Source: UBA6170 sp034429975
Lineage (GTDB): Bacteria; Chloroflexota; Anaerolineae; Anaerolineales; Anaerolineaceae
Assembly (NCBI GenBank): GCA_034429975.1
Contig: DAOUFM010000165.1
Span: 28,498-92,497, forward strand
Direction: 5' to 3'
DNA length: 64,000 nt
Part shown: in pieces, positions 52,186 to 60,736 of the stretch
How the letters are laid out: each line of letters begins with the position of its first letter
How positions within the stretch are numbered: position 1 is the stretch's first letter
Notes under the pieces: model-generated
The model's input: only the letters and a program-made list of their open reading frames with translations
The model's database searches: none
What the model was told of the DNA's origin: nothing
Translations under genes and position numbers: made by a program

Positions 52186-52890
52186 ATGCGCAGGAATAAT
52201 ATTAATCAAATCTTTTGGGGATTCGCCATCATTTTGGTCGGCGTTCTTTTCCTCGCTCAAAACCTGGGTTATCTCCAGATTTATTCCTTCTGGAGATATT
52301 TACCTGGTCTGCTGATCCTGTTTGGTCTTTATCAACTCTTCGTGAATCGCTTTAAAGCCTGGACTGGTCCATTACTTTTGACTTTAATCGGCACATTTTT
52401 GTTGTTGGCAACACTCAAAGTAATCAATTGGGCAACCTTTGGTTCAATGATCTGGCCCACAATCCTGATTCTGGTTGGAATCTCCATCATCCTGCATCAC
52501 GGCGAATCCTCCCGTAATTTCCAGCCAGAAGCCAGCAATTATTTGCGGGGTTTTTCAGCCTTTAGTGAACAAAATCGAAAAGTGGTTGGCACCGATTTCA
52601 GCGGAGCAGAGATTACGACCCTGTTCGGTGGTTACAAAATGGATCTTGCTGAAGCCAAAATTGCTCACTCCCCTGCCAGGATACAAACAACCGTCATGTT
52701 TGGCGGAGTCGACCTTTATGTTCCTGAAGATTGGGATGTAAGCCTGGATACAATCGCCTTTTTTGGAGGTTCCAGCGACAAGAGAAAGGCTTCAACCCAG
52801 ACCAAAAATCAGCCCGACCTGGTCATTACCGGAACTGTCTTCTTTGGTGGTTTAGATATTAAATCTTTACCGGGTGAAGAGAAAAGATAG
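52186..52890 (+). CDS. LiaF-like membrane protein (DUF5668 plus LiaF C-terminal domain)
   Basis: The 234-residue protein has LiaI/LiaF-like N-terminal helices (WGFAIILVGVLFLAQNLGYL) with four hydrophobic segments. The C-terminal domain resembles the cell-wall-active-antibiotic response domain, with repeats around TTLFGGYKMDL, TVMFGGVDLYVPEDWDV and TVFFGGLDI. LiaF inhibits the LiaS kinase in Firmicutes; no kinase is adjacent here. AGGAG precedes the ATG. Confidence 0.82.
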   Translation: MRRNNINQIFWGFAIILVGVLFLAQNLGYLQIYSFWRYLPGLLILFGLYQLFVNRFKAWTGPLLLTLIGTFLLLATLKVINWATFGSMIWPTILILVGISIILHHGESSRNFQPEASNYLRGFSAFSEQNRKVVGTDFSGAEITTLFGGYKMDLAEAKIAHSPARIQTTVMFGGVDLYVPEDWDVSLDTIAFFGGSSDKRKASTQTKNQPDLVITGTVFFGGLDIKSLPGEEKR

Positions 52891-52912
52891 TTATTCGCTC
52901 GAACCTAAAAAC

Positions 52913-54181
52913 TCAATTCTCTTCCGGGGAGAGCAAAATTTCTTCAGACTCCTGGTCGATGATGGAGCGATCTTGCCCCAACTGAGAATTGGAGAGCATT
53001 TGCTCAACTGCTTCTTTCAGGCTTTGTTTGCCTGGCTTTCTTTTCAGCATTCCTTTAAGATTCTCGGCAAAAACAGAAGTCAATTTTTTGGATAATTCTG
53101 CAATAGTTGCATTCGAGAGTCGTTCACCGCGTTCAAACCAGATCACAGCCGCATACCCCATCACAACCGTCATGGATACGGCTACAGCCGCCGAAAGCAA
53201 CCAGCCAGGAATACCTCCAAGCTTGCTTAATTCATAAAAAATCGTTCTACCCAAAAAACCGAGCCCAAATGAAACCACCAACTCACGGGCGCGTTCCAAC
53301 GTAATTTTGTAATTATAAATTCTGGCAATCCCCAGCACCATCACCGATTGAGTCACTGCTAGCGGCAAAAAATCGACAATTGGCAACGGTGTTAATGCAA
53401 TCGCTGCCGAAACAGAGGCAGCGGATACTATCGATCGCCATGCCAATTGCCAGCGATATTGCGGTAAAGCCTGTCCCAGCGCTGCAATAATCGCAGGTTC
53501 CGTTGCTGCAATCGCTTTCAGCAGATCAGCCATATTATCCCCATTGCGGGCAGAAACCGGTAATATGTTTTCGGGCGCGAGGTTTAATGCCTTCGCAGAA
53601 TGATTAATGAGCACCTTTATTTCTCGCTTGACCAGATCCTGCTTATTTAATACGACAACGTACGGCTTGCCCAAATTGGATAAACGCAGATAAAGATCAA
53701 GTTCGGTTTGCTTAATTCCCTGAATAGCATCAAAAACAATGATCAGAAGATCTGCCTGAGCGGCCGCATCCAATGCAATCTGCCGCTCACGTTCGCCAAC
53801 CTCGCCAATGGCATCAGCACCAGGGGTATCCACCACCGAAAATATCCCGGCATCCGATTCCTGTAAGTTCCGGGTCGTTCCAGGTAAGGGTCCTACCTGG
53901 GCTTTATCCTGCTTATGCTGAATCAACTGGTTATACAAAGTGGATTTGCCCACGTTTGCCGGGCCAACAATCGCTATTTTGTGTTTGCTGCCAAAAGTCA
54001 TCTTCACATGATCAGCGCCCAGTTTAAAGAGCAACTGCAGCATGTTTGTTTTGGAAGGAAAAGCCTGAATTAAATCGATAAAAGCTTTTTTCTCTGCAGA
54101 GGGGATTTTGTCCCATAATTGATCAAAAATCAATCTGGTTTCTGGAGGTAGTTGTCTTTTTAAATCCTCAATCGTTGGCAA
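52913..54181 (-). CDS. Era-like GTPase with DUF697-type membrane tail
   Basis: The 422-residue protein has a complete G domain: G1 GPANVGKST, G2 Thr in PGTTRN, G3 DTPG, G4 NKQD, G5 SAR. It continues into a hydrophobic C-terminal half (about residues 230-340) of DUF697 type, likely membrane-associated. The exact process is unknown; relatives bind ribosomes or act at the membrane. It is convergent with the LiaF-like gene. Confidence 0.87.
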   Translation of the reverse strand: MPTIEDLKRQLPPETRLIFDQLWDKIPSAEKKAFIDLIQAFPSKTNMLQLLFKLGADHVKMTFGSKHKIAIVGPANVGKSTLYNQLIQHKQDKAQVGPLPGTTRNLQESDAGIFSVVDTPGADAIGEVGERERQIALDAAAQADLLIIVFDAIQGIKQTELDLYLRLSNLGKPYVVVLNKQDLVKREIKVLINHSAKALNLAPENILPVSARNGDNMADLLKAIAATEPAIIAALGQALPQYRWQLAWRSIVSAASVSAAIALTPLPIVDFLPLAVTQSVMVLGIARIYNYKITLERARELVVSFGLGFLGRTIFYELSKLGGIPGWLLSAAVAVSMTVVMGYAAVIWFERGERLSNATIAELSKKLTSVFAENLKGMLKRKPGKQSLKEAVEQMLSNSQLGQDRSIIDQESEEILLSPEEN

Positions 54182-54307
54182 ATCAAAATTCCTTTTCTAA
54201 AATATTTATTATGCTACCATAAATTCAAGTAGAAATAAATTTTCTCATCCGATTTTCTTTAAAAATAAATTCATTTTGACATCAATTTTAATCCAATTTT
54301 AATCTCC

Positions 54308-54321
54308 TTGACTTTCGTCAA
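54308..54321 (+). promoter_or_regulatory. Crp/Fnr-type operator upstream of the cytochrome operon
   Basis: TTGACTTTCGTCAA is a perfect palindrome with 5-bp arms TTGAC/GTCAA and a four-base spacer, close to the FNR consensus TTGAT-N4-ATCAA. A -10-like TATCTT (54344-54349) places the start near 54356, which would centre the site at -41.5, the class II activator position. The regulator at 57230-57961 has matching recognition residues. Confidence 0.6.
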
Positions 54322-54411
54322 TGTAAAATCTTTTCGTTTGTGATATCTTGAACAAGCGGAGAGTTTTCATTTTCCAAAAAACACTCACACATTATTTAAG
54401 GAGGAACATTA

Positions 54412-55425
54412 ATGAATAAAGTAAAAGTCAGTCTTTTTGTTGGCTTGGTTTTGCTAACCGCTTTAGCAATTACCGGTTGCCAACCAACAGCGACACCACC
54501 ACAAGTGGAACGCGTTGTTGAAACCGTCGTGGTGACTGTGGTTGTTGAACCAACCCAATTACCACCCCCTGCACCTACCCCACCACCAGACCATTCCGAT
54601 ATTATGCTCGCCTGGGAACAAAGCCCGCATGGTAACACCTATGATTTGGGCAAGGGTCCAAACACGTATTGCTCCCGCTGCCATTCTCCGCAAAACTGGG
54701 ACCCGGAAGCAACCACCGATCGACCCCCAAATTGTGTAACCTGCAAATTCGATTTTGACCCGGAATTACGAAACGCTTCCACCATGGAATTCGTTGCTGA
54801 AGAAGACTGGGTTGGAATCAATTGCGAAACCTGCCACAGAGTTCAGGATGGCGTAGTTCAGGAAGGAATTGCCTGGTTAAGCCCGCTTACTCATGAATAT
54901 ATTGATGTAGCCACCCCCAATGAATTGTGCACCAAATGTCACCTCACCTCTCAGGGCGTGTCAGCCTCTGGCGGTCGTGGTGTTACGCATGAAATTTATC
55001 TGGGTGGTAGCGCCCACAAAAACTGGGCAGGCGTCCTTTCCAATGAGAAAAAACCCGACTACTGCACCGATTGCCATGATCCCCATTCTCAACAGCCAAA
55101 AGATTGCGTAAGCTGCCATGAAATCAATGAAACCGAACATGCAATGGGAAATTATGCCAAGATGGCCGATAAGGTTTCCTGCATGGGCTGTCATGAAGCG
55201 GATGGCATGGCTGTGGGACCACATCCCGATCCAGCCAAGGGTGGAATCTGGGTGCCGATCGTAACTGAAGTAGGCCGAACTGGTGAGGTAACCTCTACAG
55301 CAGTCATTTCGCACAGCATTAATTGGTTGGTTAGTTGTGATCGCTGCCATTTCGATGGCAATAATTACGAGCTGCCTGTTTTAACAGCAGAAGGGAAACC
55401 AGTTGAAGTAGAAGCAGGCGGATAA
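54412..55425 (+). CDS. Octaheme-type c-cytochrome lipoprotein with one CxxCK motif
   Basis: The 337-residue product has a lipoprotein signal (LAITGC, lipidated Cys23) and a Pro-rich linker, then eight heme-attachment motifs: CSRCH 87-91, CVTCK 108-112, CETCH 138-142, CTKCH 173-177, CTDCH 218-222, CVSCH 232-236, CMGCH 257-261 and CDRCH 309-313. The CxxCK at motif 2 is the arrangement known from the catalytic heme of pentaheme NrfA and octaheme nitrite reductases, where Lys is the proximal ligand. Here it precedes six further hemes, and the protein is much shorter than those enzymes. It should sit on the outer face of the membrane and carry or use electrons. AGGAGG precedes the ATG. The next gene is a diverged copy. 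Confidence 0.87.
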   Translation: MNKVKVSLFVGLVLLTALAITGCQPTATPPQVERVVETVVVTVVVEPTQLPPPAPTPPPDHSDIMLAWEQSPHGNTYDLGKGPNTYCSRCHSPQNWDPEATTDRPPNCVTCKFDFDPELRNASTMEFVAEEDWVGINCETCHRVQDGVVQEGIAWLSPLTHEYIDVATPNELCTKCHLTSQGVSASGGRGVTHEIYLGGSAHKNWAGVLSNEKKPDYCTDCHDPHSQQPKDCVSCHEINETEHAMGNYAKMADKVSCMGCHEADGMAVGPHPDPAKGGIWVPIVTEVGRTGEVTSTAVISHSINWLVSCDRCHFDGNNYELPVLTAEGKPVEVEAGG

Positions 55426-55481
55426 ACGAGTAGAGCTTATTATCCCCTTAAGAAATAAACAACTTTTTAAAATTTCTTACA

Positions 55482-55512
55482 TGTTGGGTGAGGGGATGTC
55501 CCTCACCCAACA
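55482..55512 (+). other. Strong hairpin between the cytochrome genes
   Basis: TGTTGGGTGAGGG (55482-55494) and CCCTCACCCAACA (55500-55512) form a perfect 13-bp stem with a five-base loop. No U-run follows, so it is more likely an mRNA-stabilising or partial attenuation element that sets the ratio of the two cytochromes. Confidence 0.7.
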
Positions 55513-55539
55513 GAAGTAAAAAAAAGATTGATAAACAAC

Positions 55540-56502
55540 ATGAAAAATAGTCGCAAAACGTTTTTACAATTTTTTCTTACCTTACTAATTCTGGTTGGTT
55601 TATCCGGCTGCCAATCAGAAAATTCACCATCTGGTTCATTACCGGAAATTCAAAATAGCCCATCCGGAGAGACGGGATCAGCACAAAAACCAGCCATTCA
55701 AAACAAAAAACCAGATAAAAATTCACCTAAAGTTACAAAAAACGAAGCCAATGGCTCCGATACAGATGAAATTAAGTTACAATGGGAAAATAGCCCGCAC
55801 GCAAATACATACGTAGTCGACAGTGCTGGAAAAAACAATTCCTGTTCCAAATGTCACTCCCCAATCGACTGGATGCCTACAATGGATGAGCTTCCCGAGA
55901 GTTGCTTTGCCTGTAAATTTGAATTGAGCGAACCCCCCTCTTTGATTGAGGAAACTTCCTGGCAGTCCGTTCCTTGTAAAATGTGTCACCAGGTAGATAA
56001 AAAGGGGAAAGTCGCTTCTGAAATTAGTTGGCTGGAAATTCCCCAATTAGGTGAATATGCCAAGGTCCAGAATGCAAATGAAATTTGCTTAAAATGCCAC
56101 GTTCCGGCCAATGTTGAAGATCATATCGGGATTGAAATTGGTGGCGCCCATGCAGATTTCCTGTGTACAGATTGTCATAATTCCCATACACTCACGACCT
56201 CCTGCGGAGAAAGCACCTGTCATGAATCTTTACTCGAACCTGGGAAAATTATTCCAGGACATGACGATAATCACTTAAATGTCGCTTGTGAAGCCTGTCA
56301 TGATGCTGCCGGCTTGGAAGTTGGGCCGGTTGAAGAGACAGGGATTTGGACAACTTTCGCGCCCTGGATCATTGAACTGAATGGCGCTCAAAGTAGTGGC
56401 CTTTCACGTTTTGTTTCTCACAATACTGCTTTAGAAGTTAATTGTGAACGCTGTCATTTTGCAAATAATCCCTGGAATTTAACAGTGGATATTGAAAAAT
56501 AA
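55540..56502 (+). CDS. Second octaheme-type c-cytochrome lipoprotein with CxxCK
   Basis: The 320-residue lipoprotein (lipobox LSGC) repeats the plan of the preceding gene: after a Ser/Lys-rich linker come CSKCH, CFACK, CKMCH, CLKCH, CTDCH, CGESTCH (a CX4CH motif), CEACH and CERCH. The order, the CxxCK at position 2 and flanking segments (LQWENSPHANTY; CHFA.N at the end) match its neighbour, so it arose by duplication. The sixth motif has changed from CxxCH to CX4CH. The frame opens at TTG 55528, but ATG 55540 is more likely. Its role is probably partner or alternative subunit. Confidence 0.85.
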   Translation: MKNSRKTFLQFFLTLLILVGLSGCQSENSPSGSLPEIQNSPSGETGSAQKPAIQNKKPDKNSPKVTKNEANGSDTDEIKLQWENSPHANTYVVDSAGKNNSCSKCHSPIDWMPTMDELPESCFACKFELSEPPSLIEETSWQSVPCKMCHQVDKKGKVASEISWLEIPQLGEYAKVQNANEICLKCHVPANVEDHIGIEIGGAHADFLCTDCHNSHTLTTSCGESTCHESLLEPGKIIPGHDDNHLNVACEACHDAAGLEVGPVEETGIWTTFAPWIIELNGAQSSGLSRFVSHNTALEVNCERCHFANNPWNLTVDIEK

Positions 56503-56535
56503 AAAATAGAAAAGAATATAAAGGAGAAGATAAAT

Positions 56536-57237
56536 ATGAATAATAAAACTGGAAAAATCCTGAAAATCGTTGCCATTATTTTTATGGCAATGACAACCGC
56601 CATGAACCTGCTGGGTGGAGCGGGCACGTCTTGTGTTGCTTTCTCAAGCAATGTAGGTTACCGCATGGCTTTCAAAGAATTGATGGAAGTTCGTTGGCTC
56701 TATCAACTGCTGGTTGTTACAACAGTCGCCCTTGGCATTGCTGGCATCTGGTCAACCGTCAAATTAATTAAGGGCGGCGCTAAAGTCTATAAAACCGCTC
56801 TGATCATCCTGGTTATTGGGACCGTTTTAGGCGCCGTTCATTATTTCACATCTGTAGGCTTACGCGGCAAAGGCGCACCTGCCAATGTAAAATTTTATAT
56901 AAATCTGATCACCCTGATCATCTTCTTGGCATTAAACCTGCCTGCCATTCGTAAGTATGTTGATTTTTCAAAAGGTGGAAGTGGAAAATCTGGTAAATCA
57001 GCTGCTGCAGGTATGGCTGCCATGGTGATTGGTATTATTACCTTAACCGTATTCGATTGGGCTGCCCCAACCCATACACTCAACGGTGAGAATTGGGTTT
57101 ACGTTTTCTATGCACCCCTGATGGTTTTTGGTACATTATTCTTCGTAGGCGGTTTAGGAGCAATCATCTGGTCAATCTCCACGATGTTCAAACACGAGAT
57201 GCAAGCCCCAGCCCTCGAACCTTCAAAAATTAATTAG
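56536..57237 (+). CDS. Six-helix membrane protein of the cytochrome operon
   Basis: The 233-residue protein has hydrophobic segments at about residues 10-30, 53-75, 88-110, 120-140, 155-175 and 195-222. One histidine (VHYFTS) is in the third helix; another (THTLN) follows helix 5. It follows the second cytochrome by 33 bp with AGGAGA upstream. No family is recognised. It may anchor the cytochromes or connect them to the quinone pool; this is inference from position and topology. Its stop overlaps the convergent regulator gene by eight bases. Confidence 0.7.
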   Translation: MNNKTGKILKIVAIIFMAMTTAMNLLGGAGTSCVAFSSNVGYRMAFKELMEVRWLYQLLVVTTVALGIAGIWSTVKLIKGGAKVYKTALIILVIGTVLGAVHYFTSVGLRGKGAPANVKFYINLITLIIFLALNLPAIRKYVDFSKGGSGKSGKSAAAGMAAMVIGIITLTVFDWAAPTHTLNGENWVYVFYAPLMVFGTLFFVGGLGAIIWSISTMFKHEMQAPALEPSKIN

Positions 57238-57961
57238 CTCGATATTTATCAGCCTGCTGCGAGTATCTGGAGCCCATCTCATCGATCATGCCCATTGTGT
57301 ATAATTGATGGATGGAACGAACAGAGAGCTCATCACGAGTAACTTCAATGATCCCGTCTTCTTTCATCGTTTTTATGGATCGACTGATGGCTTCAGGTAC
57401 TGTCGCAGCCAGGGCAGCTAATTTTTGATTATTGACTTGATAACGGTCAATCGATTTTCTTCCATCATCACTTAAATAAATCAATACTTTTGCCAGACGC
57501 GCAATAACTGGCCGGCTAAATAGATCTTCATAACGATTGAAGAGCAAACGGTTTCTCTTCGCCATAATTTTTAACAATCCTGTTCCTAATTCCGGATATT
57601 TATCCATTAAGTGGTGGAATTTTTCACTGGAAATAACCCAGACTACACAATCCTGGACCGCCGCTGCTGAGACTGTATTCACACCACCGTCCAAAACCGG
57701 TACTTCATTGAACATAATCACTGGTTTGATGCTGTTGATGATCGCTTCCTGACCCTGAACACCCATTTTGTAAAGATGGACATGACCACTGAAAAGCACA
57801 AAAAGGCCTGCACAGGCTTCGCCTTCATGGAACAAAATACTACCAGCTTTAAAGTGACGAACATGACCTGCCAACACAATATCACAGATCGCCTGACTGG
57901 AAAGGCGTTTAAAGTGAGGGACGTTTCCCAACATTGTGATAAGTTTTTCACAACTGAACAT
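57230..57961 (-). CDS. Crp/Fnr-family transcription regulator
   Basis: The 243-residue protein has a cyclic-nucleotide-binding-like beta barrel (FKAGSILFHEGEACAGLFVLFSGHVHLYKMG), a dimer helix and a winged helix-turn-helix (NNQKLAALAATVPEAISRSIKTMKEDGIIEV). The recognition helix carries E-x-x-S-R (PEAISR), the FNR pattern that reads TTGA half sites. The four-Cys pattern of FNR iron-sulphur sensing is not present (Cys at about 4, 26, 50, 104), so the signal is unknown. It is convergent with the cytochrome operon, whose upstream region carries TTGAC-N4-GTCAA. Confidence 0.9.
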   Translation of the reverse strand: MFSCEKLITMLGNVPHFKRLSSQAICDIVLAGHVRHFKAGSILFHEGEACAGLFVLFSGHVHLYKMGVQGQEAIINSIKPVIMFNEVPVLDGGVNTVSAAAVQDCVVWVISSEKFHHLMDKYPELGTGLLKIMAKRNRLLFNRYEDLFSRPVIARLAKVLIYLSDDGRKSIDRYQVNNQKLAALAATVPEAISRSIKTMKEDGIIEVTRDELSVRSIHQLYTMGMIDEMGSRYSQQADKYRAN

Positions 57962-58232
57962 TGTTTGCTAAGACCTTTCTAATTAAATCTTTCCGATTTT
58001 ATTATTTACAATTTGGATAGATTTTTCAAATAATTTCATCTTCATTTATACCGTCCTGATCCCATTTTGGAAAGATGACCTTCGTAATAATACATAGCTA
58101 CTTTGTAACTAAATCGGTGTTTAACCACAAAACGGGATTTTTTACGAATTTTCGAATAATTAAATTCACATATAATTATTTAATAATAATCTTTTATTTA
58201 CACTCAAATCCAGCAATCAGGAGAAAGTTTAA

Positions 58233-59627
58233 ATGTCAACATTTTCACCCATTACTCATGGAAGAGGTTACAAAATCGTTTGGGGGTTAGCCTCTCTCGG
58301 AACCTCATTGATCTCAGGTGTTTTTGGTGCACTTCTGCCAATTTTTTATCAGGATTATTTGGGGCTTTCAGCCCGTTGGATTGGCCTGGCTTCATTAATT
58401 TACGCAATTTGGAACGCTTTTAACGACCCATTATTTGGCTTTATTACTGATAACACCCGCTCAAAAAAAGGTCGCCGCATTCCTTATATGCGTTTTACAG
58501 CTCCTTTTCTGGCGTTAACCTTTATTTTGGTCTGGCTGGCTCCTCCGCAGGCTAGCCAAACCGCCATTTTTTGGTGGATGCTGATCAGTATGCTGCTGTA
58601 TGATACATGTTACACGATTATCGGGTTGGTGTACTCAGCACTTTTACCTGAAATAACTGAATTAGATTCAGAGCGTAATGATCTGCAAATTTCAGCAGCA
58701 CTATTCGGTTTATTGGGAATGTTATTGGGCTTCATCATTCCCGATCTCTTCCGCCCCAAGACTGGTGGTGACCCAAGTTTTCTTCCACTCCAAACAGCCA
58801 TGGTGGTGGTTGGTGTGTTAGGTGCTCTCCTAATCATGGCTACCACGATTAAAGTTAAGGAGCGCCCGGAATTTACCCAGATTGACCAACCAATTGAATT
58901 GGGAGAATCGTTGCGTTTCACTTTATCCAGTAAGTCTTTCTTAATCCTGGTCGCTGCGAATTTCATGTCCATTCTGATGTCTTCTCTCGTGATTGGGTCA
59001 ATTTTTTATCTGGCCGATTACGTTCTTAAAATAAACACGATGATCCTGCTGGCATTTATTTTTATTCCTCTGATTATTGGGGTGCCCTGCACAAAATTTT
59101 TCACAAAACGCTTTGGGATTGTTGGCGGCCATCAGATCATGTTAATGATTGCTGCTCTTGGGCTTTTATCAATAATGGTTGTTCCAAATTCCCTCATTCC
59201 AATGGGGCTGGCATTGGCCGGGTTTGGGTTAGCTGGCCCGCAAACATTAACCAATGTGTTGTTCGCCCAGGTAGCGGATGAGGACGAAACCCGTTCAGGT
59301 GTCCGTCGAGAAGGTTCTTTCTTCGGAATTAATGCGCTCATTACCAAACCAGCTCAATCTGTTGCTATTGCCTTAAGCCCCTTTATTCTCGAAGCCACTC
59401 ATTTTGTCACTCGTGAACAAAATCAGGGACTCATGTACCTCAATCAGCCAGAAAGCGCCCTCCTGGGCATTAAAATCATCACTGGGTTGGTTCCCGGTAT
59501 TGCCATGCTGGTAGGCGCCATCATCTTAATCTGGTATCCGTTGCGTGGAGAGTATTTAAAAAATATCCAAAATAAAGTGCTGGAAATGCACACTGAAAAA
59601 CATAATAAATTAATGGAACAAAAATAA
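58233..59627 (+). CDS. GPH-family (MelB-like) cation:sugar symporter
   Basis: The 464-residue protein has twelve hydrophobic segments and the GPH signature between helices 2 and 3 (WNAFNDPLFGFITDNTRSKKGRRIPYMRF), in addition to VADEDETRSGVRREGSFFGINALITKPAQS. It would import a glycoside or related solute with a cation. CAGGAGA precedes the ATG. It is a diverged relative of the transporter at 3193-4557. It stands alone between the regulator and an NBR1-type lipoprotein. Confidence 0.88.
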   Translation: MSTFSPITHGRGYKIVWGLASLGTSLISGVFGALLPIFYQDYLGLSARWIGLASLIYAIWNAFNDPLFGFITDNTRSKKGRRIPYMRFTAPFLALTFILVWLAPPQASQTAIFWWMLISMLLYDTCYTIIGLVYSALLPEITELDSERNDLQISAALFGLLGMLLGFIIPDLFRPKTGGDPSFLPLQTAMVVVGVLGALLIMATTIKVKERPEFTQIDQPIELGESLRFTLSSKSFLILVAANFMSILMSSLVIGSIFYLADYVLKINTMILLAFIFIPLIIGVPCTKFFTKRFGIVGGHQIMLMIAALGLLSIMVVPNSLIPMGLALAGFGLAGPQTLTNVLFAQVADEDETRSGVRREGSFFGINALITKPAQSVAIALSPFILEATHFVTREQNQGLMYLNQPESALLGIKIITGLVPGIAMLVGAIILIWYPLRGEYLKNIQNKVLEMHTEKHNKLMEQK

Positions 59628-59763
59628 AATCCCCCATTCATCAGATGCCAGATTCAAATAAATCGACAATTTTGATAACAATAAACAGAACCCTGCTATA
59701 ATTTTAATATCAGGTTCTATAACTGGATCAGTTATTGATTGATCGTTGTATTGGGAGTTCATT

Positions 59764-60735
59764 ATGAAAAAAATCAGTGTGTTCATAATTATTTTTATTC
59801 TTTTTTCAACTTTTATTTCTGCCTGCAATTTATCAGCTACCAAAACAGAAAAAACAAAAGAAAGTAATATGAGTCACACGGCTGTAGCTCTGACGCTGCA
59901 GGCAAATATGAAAGGAATAACACCTGCTCCAACACTCCCAACTTTAATGGAACCCGGGCAGCAAGGTGGTATTCAAAGCACCAGTGCACCTGCTGCTCAA
60001 AACCCGGAACCGGAATTTACAACAGCTCCAGTCAGCGGGAATGCTCCCTGTGACCGGGCTCTGTTCGTGGATGATATTTCAATCCCCGATAACACCAAGA
60101 TGGATCCAGGCAGCACCTTTACCAAAACCTGGCGACTGCAAAATGACGGCTCCTGCACCTGGACAACTGAATACGCACTCGTTTTTACCAGCGGTGATGA
60201 ACTGGATGGTCCTACCTCGGTCAATCTCCCAAAAAACGTTCCACCCGGGCAGGGCATTGACATTTCCGTCAGCTTAAAAGCTCCATCTGCTTCGGACACT
60301 TACCGCAGCAACTGGATGCTCCGCAATGCTTCCGGAGAGCCGTTTGGTCTGGGAGATTATGACGACCCCATCTGGGTGATTATCAAGGTTGAAGGAAAAC
60401 CCACTCCATCCTTTTCGGTCACAAATGCTTCTTTTGATATGATTCCGGGTAGTTATACCGGGGTTTGCCCCTTCCCGGTCACACTACGCGGTAAGATTAC
60501 AACCAGCGCCGCCGGCAAAGTAACTTATTATTATCAACGGGAAGATGGTTTCCGCTCGGATACGATGGAGATCACCTTTGATTCCAGCGGTCAGAAAACA
60601 TTACCCGATTACTCTATGCCAATTGGCACCGTCCCGGGGTATGCCTGGTCAGGCAAAGTCTGGCTCTATATTGATAATCCTAACCACCAGAATTTCGGCG
60701 AACAGGTCTTCTCAGTAAATTGTCTAGCGCCTTAG
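59764..60735 (+). CDS. Lipoprotein with NBR1-Ig-like domain
   Basis: The 323-residue protein has a signal peptide with lipobox (FISAC), a Thr/Pro/Ala spacer, and an NBR1-like immunoglobulin domain: FVDDISIPDNTKMDPGSTFTKTWRLQNDGSCTWTTEYALVF through YRSNWMLRNASGEPFGLG. A second beta domain of unknown family completes the C-terminus. NBR1-Ig domains are frequent in Chloroflexota surface proteins and probably bind carbohydrate or protein. ATG 59764 follows GGGAG; the frame opens earlier without a site. Confidence 0.85.
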   Translation: MKKISVFIIIFILFSTFISACNLSATKTEKTKESNMSHTAVALTLQANMKGITPAPTLPTLMEPGQQGGIQSTSAPAAQNPEPEFTTAPVSGNAPCDRALFVDDISIPDNTKMDPGSTFTKTWRLQNDGSCTWTTEYALVFTSGDELDGPTSVNLPKNVPPGQGIDISVSLKAPSASDTYRSNWMLRNASGEPFGLGDYDDPIWVIIKVEGKPTPSFSVTNASFDMIPGSYTGVCPFPVTLRGKITTSAAGKVTYYYQREDGFRSDTMEITFDSSGQKTLPDYSMPIGTVPGYAWSGKVWLYIDNPNHQNFGEQVFSVNCLAP

Positions 60736-60736
60736 T

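Noticed and set aside
54412..56502. NrfA or hydroxylamine oxidoreductase
   Set aside because: Despite CxxCK, both proteins are too short, are lipoproteins, and lack the heme order and flanking motifs of these enzymes.
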